The position numbers and the translations under genes are program-made. Below, piece after piece: positions 1 through 5,344 of a stretch of 6,707 nucleotides of DNA. Source of the DNA: Chloroflexota bacterium (lineage in GTDB: Bacteria; Chloroflexota; UBA5177; JANWHV01); assembly GCA_025450255.1 (NCBI GenBank), contig JANWHV010000039.1:1-6707 (forward strand), written 5' to 3'. Position 1 is the stretch's first letter. Every line of letters starts with the position of its first letter. Below the pieces are notes generated by a model. That model did not search any database, was not told where the DNA came from, and was given only the letters and a program-made list of their open reading frames with translations.

Positions 1-95
1 ACCTGGCCCAGGGTGTTAGGCTGTCGTGCCGCTCGCGTCCGAATGAGGACCTCACGGTCACCGTGCTACCGGAGCGCCGCGCCGGCCGCCGCTAA
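1..95 (+). CDS. C-terminal fragment of a probable [2Fe-2S] ferredoxin-type protein (partial at 5' end)
   Basis: The third forward frame is open from base 3 to a TAA at 93-95 and encodes about 30 residues containing the string GVRLSCRSRPNEDLTVTV. In plant/bacterial-type [2Fe-2S] ferredoxin domains the last cluster-binding cysteine lies in a similar context (R-L-[AS]-C-[QR]), followed about eight residues later by a short beta strand rich in T and V. That pattern is what is seen here; the rest of the protein lies outside the window. If correct, this is an electron-transfer domain, either a free ferredoxin or the end of a larger enzyme. The first reading frame is also open up to 109-111, but its translation is Arg/Ser/Ala-rich and looks like a shadow. 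The assignment rests on a very short stretch and should be treated as tentative. Confidence 0.42.
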   Translation, partial: LAQGVRLSCRSRPNEDLTVTVLPERRAGRR

Positions 96-107
96 CCTGC
101 GCGGCGC
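74..107 (+). terminator. Possible hairpin after the first partial gene
   Basis: GCGCCGCG (74-81) can pair with CGCGGCGC (100-107) to give a perfect 8-bp GC stem with an 18-base loop that contains the TAA stop. No T-tract follows, because the -35 element of the next promoter begins immediately at 108. It could end transcription of the upstream gene, but such GC-rich stems arise easily by chance in this composition. Confidence 0.25.
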
Positions 108-136
108 TTGACTTGAACTCAAATCTGACCGATAAT
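108..136 (+). promoter_or_regulatory. Sigma70-type promoter for the Rad52-like gene
   Basis: TTGACT (108-113) and GATAAT (131-136) are separated by exactly 17 bases. Each differs by one base from the TTGACA/TATAAT consensus. The region is clearly more AT-rich than its surroundings. Transcription would be expected to start near 143, about 35 bases before the ATG at 177. This is by far the best promoter match I found in the window. Its -10 element directly abuts and partly overlaps the palindrome at 129-161, as in a repressor-controlled promoter. Confidence 0.8.
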
Positions 137-152
137 TAGAACATAGGTTCTA
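137..152 (+). promoter_or_regulatory. Probable LexA (SOS) operator, GAAC-N4-GTTC type
   Basis: TAGAAC (137-142), ATAG (143-146) and GTTCTA (147-152) form a perfect 6-bp inverted repeat around a 4-base centre. The core GAAC-N4-GTTC is the established LexA/DinR box of Bacillus and many Gram-positive-like bacteria. The box lies right behind the -10 element, over the expected transcription start, so a bound repressor would block initiation. An outer inverted repeat, CCGATAA (129-135) with TTATCGG (155-161), surrounds it with almost the same centre. The downstream gene looks like a DNA-repair protein, which fits SOS control. That LexA is the actual ligand is an inference. Confidence 0.68.
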
Positions 153-176
153 TGTTATCGGAAAGCGAGAGAATCG

Positions 177-839
177 ATGAAGAAGGAATTCATTGTCAAT
201 CGTCAGGGTAAGGACTTTGTGCTCTATGCCGGGTTGTTGGATCAAGCTCACCGCGAGGGTCTGAAACGTATCTCGACCAGTTTGTTGCAGGCGCCGGCCC
301 CGGAGAATGGCCAGATGGCGATCTGCCGTGCCGAGGTCGAAACGGAGAAGGGCATATTTACCGGCATTGGCGATGCCTGCCCCGACAATGTTGGCCGCAT
401 GATCGCCATGCACACCATCAGGATGGCTGAAACGCGCGCCAAAGCCAGAGCCCTGCGCGATGCGATAAACGTGGGTGTTACCGCGTTCGAGGAGCTTGGC
501 GACATAGAAGAGGATGCGAGCGACGGTCGTGGCATGACGGTGCAAAGGTCAAGCGCGCGGACGATGTCGGCGGTTCCGCGTCCTGAGACGGCGGAGCGCG
601 GCATGCCGGCACAAAGGCCGACGGATGGTACCCGCCACCCGGTCGAGGCCATCGACGAGCCGGCGGGCGTGGCGACGCAACAGCAAATCGACAAGTTGCA
701 CAAGCTCCAGGCTGCTCTCGGCAGGCCGGCGATGGTCAGTAGCGACTTGAGCAGCGAGGAGGCGGCCAGGCAGATTAGCGAGCTTGTCCGTGTTTTTAAC
801 GCGCAAGCCAGGAGCGGCGGCAGATCCCAGGCACGCTAG
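177..839 (+). CDS. Rad52/ERF-like putative single-strand annealing protein, probably SOS-regulated
   Basis: This encodes 220 residues with no signal peptide or membrane segment. Residues 1-108 form one compact domain. It has beta strands near 13-17 and 47-63, a GIGDACPDN loop at 63-71, then a long helix (72-96) with the conspicuous string IRMAETRAKARALRDAI at 81-97. A glycine-containing strand followed by an A/E/R/K-rich helix ending in ALR-x-A-x-x-x-G resembles the core of the Rad52/ERF/DdrA annealing-protein superfamily. I infer this from pattern only. Residues 110-165 are an acidic and then Arg/Pro/Ser-rich linker, probably disordered. Residues 166-208 begin ATQQQIDKLHKLQ and form a helical tail of a kind often found at the end of such recombination proteins. 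The ATG at 177 has only a weak ribosome site (GAGAGA at 167-172). The promoter and LexA-type operator just upstream support a role in DNA repair. A catalytic activity is not expected. Confidence 0.62.
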   Translation: MKKEFIVNRQGKDFVLYAGLLDQAHREGLKRISTSLLQAPAPENGQMAICRAEVETEKGIFTGIGDACPDNVGRMIAMHTIRMAETRAKARALRDAINVGVTAFEELGDIEEDASDGRGMTVQRSSARTMSAVPRPETAERGMPAQRPTDGTRHPVEAIDEPAGVATQQQIDKLHKLQAALGRPAMVSSDLSSEEAARQISELVRVFNAQARSGGRSQAR

Positions 840-853
840 CGTGCCGAAGCACT

Positions 854-901
854 GCCTCTTCAGGGCAACGGCGCGTGCGGGCGCCGTTGCCCTGAAGTGG
901 C
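854..901. terminator. Perfect 17-bp hairpin between convergent genes (bidirectional terminator)
   Basis: Bases 858-874 and 881-897 are perfect inverse complements of 17 bp with a 6-base loop (GTGCGG). After one T-T mismatch the stem can continue by three more pairs (854-856 with 899-901). It lies in the gap between a plus-strand and a minus-strand gene that converge, and its outer end touches the stop codon of the reductase at 901-903. This is the classic place for a shared terminator. No T-tract follows on either strand, so it is not a textbook intrinsic terminator. Confidence 0.75.
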
Positions 902-1872
902 TATGACGCGAACCGGTGTGCCTCGGGGTCGTCCAGGTCTGGCGTGACCTCAGCCAGGTCCTGCCACATCTCCGGCGGAATCGCGTGGCCCGCAAGCACG
1001 ATGGACTGGCTGACGCGCTCAGGCCTCGAAGCGCCGACTATCGTGGAGACGATTCGCGGGTCCCGCAGCGAAAACTGCAGCGCGGCGGCGGCGAGCGGAA
1101 CGTTATATCGCGCGCAGATTGCTTCAATCCGCGACGCGCGTTCCAGTAATGTCTGGCTGGGTGTCTGGTAAACATATCGTTGATTGCCGCGTGGCCCCTT
1201 CGCCAGAATGCCGCTCGCATACGGCGCGGCATTCAAGGCCGCGACGCCGCGCTTGACGCACACATCCCAGAGGGGGTTGGCCGAGACGTTCAGCAGCGTG
1301 AAGCGGTTGTGCGAAATCGCCACCGCAAACTCACCGGTTTCCACGTACTGAATCATCATGGGGATCGGTCCCCCAGCGATGCCGAGATGCTCGATCAGCC
1401 CCTCGTCTTTGCAGCGTCGGAGCTGATCCACGGCGCCGCCAGGCGCCATAATCTCCGCGAATGTCGAGTGCTCGGGATCGTGCAGGTAGAGCAGTTGCAC
1501 GCTGTCCACGCCAAGGAGGCGGAGGCTGCACTCGACGCTACGGCGAATTTGCTCGCCGCTGAAATCACCGCTGACCGGGTCGCGATCGGCCTTCGTGGCG
1601 AGCACGAATCCATCCGGCACGCCGCCAAGCTCGCGCAGAACCATGCCGATGCGGCGCTCGCTCTCGCCATACAAGGCCGCGGTGTCCAGAAAATTGATTG
1701 CGCCGCGAAAGAATGACCTGATGGTATCTAGCGCCGCGTCCTCGGACACCGAGTAATCGAATGCCTCCGGCATGTCGCCAATTTCAGCACAGCCAATGCA
1801 CAGGGGATGTACCATCAAGCCGGTGCTGCCGAGCGTGCGCAACTCGAGTGGCGAAGCGGGCGGCATACGCAT
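901..1872 (-). CDS. Aldo/keto reductase family protein (D-threo-aldose 1-dehydrogenase-like)
   Basis: This encodes 323 residues, the usual size for the family. It is a soluble NAD(P)(H)-dependent TIM-barrel oxidoreductase acting on carbonyl/alcohol pairs of sugars or similar compounds. The full catalytic tetrad can be placed: Asp63 and Tyr68 in FLDTAALYGESERRIG, Lys94 in VLATKADRD, and His131 in LLYLHDPEH. The motif GSTGLMVHPLCIGCAEIG near residues 15-32 and the GILAKGP loop near 221-227 are like those of the D-threo-aldose/L-fucose dehydrogenase branch. The C-terminal VGASRPERV (279-287) matches the usual cofactor-phosphate/adenine loop. The reading frame extends to an ATG at 1914, but I chose the ATG at 1872. 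It is the one preceded at an ideal 8 bases by GGAGG, and family similarity begins only at about residue 11. The gene stands alone on the minus strand, so the substrate cannot be read from context. Confidence 0.9.
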   Translation of the reverse strand: MRMPPASPLELRTLGSTGLMVHPLCIGCAEIGDMPEAFDYSVSEDAALDTIRSFFRGAINFLDTAALYGESERRIGMVLRELGGVPDGFVLATKADRDPVSGDFSGEQIRRSVECSLRLLGVDSVQLLYLHDPEHSTFAEIMAPGGAVDQLRRCKDEGLIEHLGIAGGPIPMMIQYVETGEFAVAISHNRFTLLNVSANPLWDVCVKRGVAALNAAPYASGILAKGPRGNQRYVYQTPSQTLLERASRIEAICARYNVPLAAAALQFSLRDPRIVSTIVGASRPERVSQSIVLAGHAIPPEMWQDLAEVTPDLDDPEAHRFAS

Positions 1873-1880
1873 AAGACGAA

Positions 1881-1885
1881 CCTCC
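1881..1885 (-). promoter_or_regulatory. Ribosome binding site fixing the reductase start
   Basis: On the minus strand GGAGG lies 8 bases before the ATG at 1872-1870. No comparable site was noticed at a suitable distance before the longer in-frame starts at 1914 and 1887. The site therefore argues for the 323-residue form. Confidence 0.75.
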
Positions 1886-1964
1886 ATCGAACACACGAAC
1901 TGACGGGAATACATCAGAAAACAGGATACACGGTCGGTGGAGGTCCGGCGTTAGCGGGATGTCC

Positions 1965-1973
1965 TGGTATGCT
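1965..1973 (+). promoter_or_regulatory. Candidate extended -10 element for the zinc-ribbon gene
   Basis: TGG-TATGCT fits the extended -10 pattern (TG-n-TATNNT). The -35 position shows only CCGGCG. The resulting leader would be about 155 bases, which is long, so this is a weak call. Confidence 0.25.
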
Positions 1974-2133
1974 GAGAAAGGCACAAGCTCGCCGGTCGCG
2001 GCGGACTGACACGCTGACGATCGGCGTCCTGGCGACGAATGGCGGATTGCAGTCGCCTCGGCGTGACGCGCGACCTTAGACCGCGCGGGCACGGACCGAT
2101 ACCCGACCCAGCTATCAATTCGAAGAGGATAAC

Positions 2134-2607
2134 GTGGCCAAGCGACGTAAGAGAGATAGGTCGGAAGGCGACGATGTGGTACGCATCGAACGCCAACCCG
2201 ATACTGAGCTGCAGAAGGAGTGGGTCGGCTTATTCGTACCGTATATCTATTGCCCCGGCTGCAAGCACGTATATTCGCCAGATGAGCTGAATCGGTTCGA
2301 TCGAGACGAGCCGTTACCGCTCCCAGCCCTCAACGAGGACGGAAAACCGGAAGGCGCCCACGATCTGAAAATAGGCTGTAAGCGCTGCAGGCGATCTCGT
2401 CTGGTGCGGGTGCTTGTCGATTTTGGCGCCATTGAGCCGTATCGCATCGGCGGCAAACGAAGCGAAGCCGCGACACAGGAGATTTTCCTGTGTACATGCC
2501 CTCTCTGTGGCGGCCTCTGCCAGGTGCGACGCTCACGCGGGCTCCGGATGGGAGAGGACTGGTACTGCCAGATCTGCCAGTTGAGTCTGCAGCGCCGGTG
2601 GAGCTGA
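2134..2607 (+). CDS. Hypothetical protein with two candidate zinc-ribbon sites
   Basis: This encodes 157 residues from a GTG start preceded by GAGGA about 4-5 bases upstream. I do not recognise the family. It contains ten cysteines. C40-x2-C43 with C82-x2-C85 can form one zinc site, and C122-x2-C125 with C145-x2-C148 a second; C120 and C129 are extra. Each pair is followed or preceded by short beta-prone segments (VGLFVPYIYCPGC, RLVRVLVDF, EDWYCQIC), as in zinc ribbons. The N-terminus (MAKRRKRDRS) is strongly basic and could touch nucleic acid. No signal peptide or membrane segment is seen. A DNA/RNA-binding or protein-contact role would be usual for such ribbons but is only a guess here. The next gene on the same strand begins 162 bases later, with a possible hairpin between them, so a shared transcript is uncertain. 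Confidence 0.75.
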   Translation: MAKRRKRDRSEGDDVVRIERQPDTELQKEWVGLFVPYIYCPGCKHVYSPDELNRFDRDEPLPLPALNEDGKPEGAHDLKIGCKRCRRSRLVRVLVDFGAIEPYRIGGKRSEAATQEIFLCTCPLCGGLCQVRRSRGLRMGEDWYCQICQLSLQRRWS

Positions 2608-2657
2608 CGGGTTGAGTCAAATCGCTGGGCGCTCACATCCAGGGAAGAGAGGCTTCC

Positions 2658-2687
2658 TTGCGCCGGGACGCAGTAGACTCATACACT
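2658..2687 (+). promoter_or_regulatory. Weak candidate promoter before the beta-propeller gene
   Basis: TTGCGC (2658-2663) and TACACT (2682-2687) are 18 bases apart, about 85 bases before the GTG start at 2770. Both hexamers deviate by two bases from consensus. The call rests on position and spacing only. Confidence 0.28.
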
Positions 2688-2707
2688 GCCCCCAGAGGAT
2701 CGGGGGC
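2688..2707 (+). terminator. Possible short GC hairpin after the zinc-ribbon gene
   Basis: GCCCCC (2688-2693) pairs with GGGGGC (2702-2707) across an 8-base loop. It lies 80 bases after the zinc-ribbon stop codon and 63 bases before the next start. It has no T-tract. It could be a terminator or a structure in the leader of the next gene. Confidence 0.3.
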
Positions 2708-2755
2708 GGCCCGGCCTCGGCGCTGGGCAATTCCAGCCTGGAACGCCGATTAGCG

Positions 2756-2761
2756 AAGGAG
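2756..2761 (+). promoter_or_regulatory. Ribosome binding site fixing a GTG start
   Basis: AAGGAG lies 8 bases before the GTG at 2770. It supports this non-ATG start for the beta-propeller protein. Confidence 0.7.
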
Positions 2762-2769
2762 CCACTGCC

Positions 2770-3711
2770 GTGGTCTTTAGCCTGGAGAACTGGCAGCGCA
2801 CTCAAGAAACGGATCTTGCGGTCGTGCAGAGCTTTGGCGCGTTTTCACCTGGTGGAAGGTACCTGGCTGCCGCCGACGCGAATACGATCGAGGTGCGAGA
2901 GTCACGCGGCGGCGCCATTGTCGCGACGGTGGAAATGCTGGGTGTCACGTCGCTTGCCGTAAGCGCGGATGGAAAGCTTCTCGTCGCGGCCGACGATGAC
3001 GGGACAGTGGCCGCGTGGGCCTTGAATCCGCTGAGCCAGTTGTGGAGCGCACGCCTCGCATTGCCACCCCCTGCGTACGCGCAGGTCGTCTATGACGTGC
3101 AGTTCGCCTTCGAAGGCGTTCTCGCGGTAGCCAGCAAGCCGGCGGGAGTCAATAACACGCTTGTCGAGGCATGGAATCTTAGCGCGGATGCCACGAGTCG
3201 GCCGGCGCCGGCATGGCAGAGCGTCATGCTGAACAGCGATTACCAGACGTTCAGCCCAAGTCCGGACGGGTCGCGCATTTTGCTTGTGACGGAAGACGGA
3301 TATTGGGTATTGATGCCCAGTAGCGAACGTCTGTTTATCGACGGATTCTACGACACCGGTGAACACGCGGTAGTCGCCTTCTCGCCCGATGGCGCTTTCG
3401 CGACCGGTATTGAGCCGGAGGGCGGCTGGGTGTATGACGTATCTTCCCATGCGATGCGCGAAATCGATGACATGGCGCTGCTCGAGGAGCCGACCGACGT
3501 GGCATGGTCGCCTGCCAGCGACGCGATCCTCGTGACGAGCGAAGATGGGCTATCGCTCTGCGTGAGGCAGGGCGAGGGGTTCGCTTTTCTCGGCACGCTG
3601 GACGATAGCGCCGGATTTGAGGCGGCGTCGTTTATCGACGACACGACAATTGTCGCGAAGCGGGGCGATGCGCTTATCTTATTTTCATATGCCGCCGGCG
3701 GATCCGGCTAA
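2770..3711 (+). CDS. WD40/beta-propeller-like repeat protein
   Basis: This encodes 313 residues with no signal peptide, lipobox or membrane segment, so it is probably cytoplasmic. Repeated blade-like units can be seen. They are FSPGGRYLAAAD (25-36), VSADGKLLVAADDDGTVAAW (64-83), SPSPDGSRILLVTEDGYWVL (162-181), FSPDGAFATGI (204-214), WSPASDAILVTSEDGLSLCV (246-265) and a weaker one near 287-306. Each has the S-P-D-G turn followed by a hydrophobic strand and a second strand ending in W/V, as in WD40 or WD40-like propellers; the classic WD dipeptides are mostly lost. About six or seven blades fit the length. Such domains are scaffolds that bind proteins or peptides, and no catalytic residues are evident. 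It follows the zinc-ribbon gene on the same strand and precedes the E3 gene by 144 bases. Its partner is not apparent. Confidence 0.78.
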   Translation: MVFSLENWQRTQETDLAVVQSFGAFSPGGRYLAAADANTIEVRESRGGAIVATVEMLGVTSLAVSADGKLLVAADDDGTVAAWALNPLSQLWSARLALPPPAYAQVVYDVQFAFEGVLAVASKPAGVNNTLVEAWNLSADATSRPAPAWQSVMLNSDYQTFSPSPDGSRILLVTEDGYWVLMPSSERLFIDGFYDTGEHAVVAFSPDGAFATGIEPEGGWVYDVSSHAMREIDDMALLEEPTDVAWSPASDAILVTSEDGLSLCVRQGEGFAFLGTLDDSAGFEAASFIDDTTIVAKRGDALILFSYAAGGSG

Positions 3712-3841
3712 GCGGCGCGGAAGCGGCCGGTAACCTGAAGGATATTCTTGCCTCGCGAGTGGCGCGTGGCAACGACACGGCGGCACGCGGGCTGTACCGA
3801 ACGCGGCTTAGCCTTGCCGGCGATCGTGGCATGATTATTGT

Positions 3842-3846
3842 GGAGG
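3842..3846 (+). promoter_or_regulatory. Ribosome binding site fixing the lpdA start
   Basis: GGAGG lies 9 bases before the ATG at 3856. It overlaps codons that would belong to the protein if the upstream in-frame TTG at 3838 were used. The shorter form starting at 3856 is therefore preferred. Confidence 0.75.
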
Positions 3847-3855
3847 TCCAGCTTG

Positions 3856-5268
3856 ATGAGTGCTGAAGACGGGTATGACGTAGCGGTTGTGGGCGGCGGA
3901 CCAGGCGGTTACGTCGCGGCGATCAGGGCCGCGCAACTTGGCCTGCGGGTGGCTGTCGTCGAGCGCGAATCGCTCGGCGGCATTTGCCTCAATTGGGGCT
4001 GTATTCCAAGCAAGGCGCTGCTGCGAAACGCCGAAATCCTCTCGCTCATCGGCCATGCCGCGGACTTCGGCATCTCCGTTGGCGAGGTCACGGCGGATTA
4101 TGGCGCCGCCATGCAGCGGTGCCAATCGATAGTCGACAAGCAGGTCAAGGGCGTCGGTTTCTTGATGCGCAAGAACAAGATTGACGTACACATGGGGGAA
4201 GGACGTCTCACCGGCCCCGGCACGGTGGTTGTCAAGGACGCCCAGGGCGCGGAAGCCACGATTCAGGCGAAGAACATTATTATTGCCACGGGCTCAAGGG
4301 TGCGCGCGATCCGGGGCGTGGAGATCGACGGTAAAGTTGTGGTCAGCAGCCGCGAGGTGTGGTCGATCGACGACTTGCCGAAGCGCCTGGTTATCCTGGG
4401 TGCCGGCCCGATTGGCGTCGAGTTCGCCACGGTTTTCAGCGCGTACGGCTGCGACGTGACCGTTGTCGAGATGATGCCGCGCATCCTCCCACTTGAAGAC
4501 AAGGATATGTCCGAAGGTCTCGCTCGCGCCTTTGGCAAGCGCGGGATCAAGCTTCTTACCGGCGTCAAGGTCGATCACGTAGAGGTCCGCGACGGCAGCG
4601 CGTTGGTACACATTGCGCCCGCCGCCGAGAGCGCTGGAGGCGCGCCCCAAATCATCGAAGCGGATCGAGTACTCTACGCGGTAGGCTTTCAGCCAAATAC
4701 CGAAAACATCGGGCTCGACGCGCTCGGCATCGAGCTCGATCGAGGGTTCATCAAGGTCAACGACAGCATGCAAACGAACGTGCCCGGCGTATACGCGGTC
4801 GGTGACGTCACCGGCAAGCTCAATCTTGCCCACGTGGCATTTGCCATGGGCGAGGTTGCCGCTGAGACCATCGCGGGCCACCCGACTATCAAGCTGGACA
4901 TGAACTCCATGCCGCGCTGCACCTATAGCTCACCACGGGTCGCCAGCATTGGACTGACGGAGGAACAGGCGCGCGCGCAGGGTGAGGTTCACGTCGGCGC
5001 GTTCCCATTCAGACCGAACGGCAAGGCCACGGCGCTGGGCGAAACCGACGGGCAGGTCAAGATCATTGCCGATGCCAGAACCGGTGAGATATTGGGCGCG
5101 CATCTAATCGGCCCGGATGTTACCGAGCTGATAGGCGAGTTTAGCCTCGCGCGCTTCCTGGAAGCGACGCCAGAGGAATTGGCTCGCTCCGTCCACCCGC
5201 ACCCGACATTGTCGGAGGTCATTGCCGAAGCCGCGCTTGCGGTCGATGGGAAACCGATCCATATGTAG
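3856..5268 (+). CDS. lpdA: Dihydrolipoamide dehydrogenase (E3 component)
   Basis: This encodes 470 residues, the normal length. It re-oxidises dihydrolipoyl groups of 2-oxoacid dehydrogenase complexes or the glycine cleavage system, passing electrons via FAD to NAD+. The FAD-binding Rossmann motif GGGPGG is at 13-18. The redox-active disulfide is Cys44/Cys49 in GGICLNWGCIPSK. The NAD-binding motif GAGPIG is at 182-187, and its second strand ends in an acidic residue (VTVVE), which fits NAD rather than NADP. The second FAD motif, AVGDVTG, has Asp317. The C-terminal dimerisation domain ends with HPHPTLSE, where His449 and Glu454 match the catalytic base pair of known E3 enzymes. All key residues are present, so the enzyme should be active. 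No E1 or E2 gene lies nearby in this window. The nth gene follows after 76 bases on the same strand. Confidence 0.97.
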   Translation: MSAEDGYDVAVVGGGPGGYVAAIRAAQLGLRVAVVERESLGGICLNWGCIPSKALLRNAEILSLIGHAADFGISVGEVTADYGAAMQRCQSIVDKQVKGVGFLMRKNKIDVHMGEGRLTGPGTVVVKDAQGAEATIQAKNIIIATGSRVRAIRGVEIDGKVVVSSREVWSIDDLPKRLVILGAGPIGVEFATVFSAYGCDVTVVEMMPRILPLEDKDMSEGLARAFGKRGIKLLTGVKVDHVEVRDGSALVHIAPAAESAGGAPQIIEADRVLYAVGFQPNTENIGLDALGIELDRGFIKVNDSMQTNVPGVYAVGDVTGKLNLAHVAFAMGEVAAETIAGHPTIKLDMNSMPRCTYSSPRVASIGLTEEQARAQGEVHVGAFPFRPNGKATALGETDGQVKIIADARTGEILGAHLIGPDVTELIGEFSLARFLEATPEELARSVHPHPTLSEVIAEAALAVDGKPIHM

Positions 5269-5344
5269 GTACGTGGGGTTGAGGATCGACGATGGGTTAT
5301 GTAGCACTGACTGTTTGTAAGGTTAGGCGGGAAAGAAAGTCTGC

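Larger units (their letters stand above)
1873..2133. other. Divergent intergenic spacer
   Basis: This 261-base spacer separates the minus-strand reductase from the plus-strand zinc-ribbon gene and must hold the start signals of both. The only promoter-like sequence I can point to for the plus strand is an extended -10 (TGG-TATGCT) at 1965-1973, which has no recognisable -35. For the minus strand I found no convincing -35/-10 pair. Short open frames cross the region on both strands, but they have no plausible ribosome sites or protein-like composition, so I do not call genes in it. Confidence 0.5.

Noticed and set aside
1180..1716. Long plus-strand open frame of 178 codons opposite the aldo/keto reductase
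   Set aside because: It is antisense to a gene with a full catalytic tetrad and has no protein-like motifs or ribosome site. Long antisense frames are expected at this GC content.
1889..1900. GAACACACGAAC in the reductase leader as a second LexA-like site
   Set aside because: The two GAAC halves are direct repeats, not inverted, so it does not form the dyad a LexA dimer recognises.
1807..2092. Short open frames on both strands across the divergent spacer
   Set aside because: They lack plausible ribosome sites, overlap the reductase start region and have shadow-like composition.
2612..2962. Plus-strand open frame of 116 codons overlapping the start of the beta-propeller gene
   Set aside because: It overlaps a better supported frame that has a strong ribosome site. 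Its product is rich in Arg, Ser, Leu and Trp with no recognisable domain.
3712..3855. Gap before lpdA examined for tRNA, hairpin terminator and promoter
   Set aside because: No cloverleaf and no good inverted repeat was seen. The only AT-rich patch (GATTAT at 3833-3838) is too close to the ribosome site to be a convincing -10.
4294..4881. Minus-strand open frame of 195 codons inside lpdA
   Set aside because: It lies entirely antisense to a clearly real E3 gene and shows no domain of its own.
5279..5307. TTGAGG and TAGCAC, 17 bases apart, as a promoter for nth
   Set aside because: The -10 match is poor and better spacing or sequence is absent. Read-through from lpdA is as likely.
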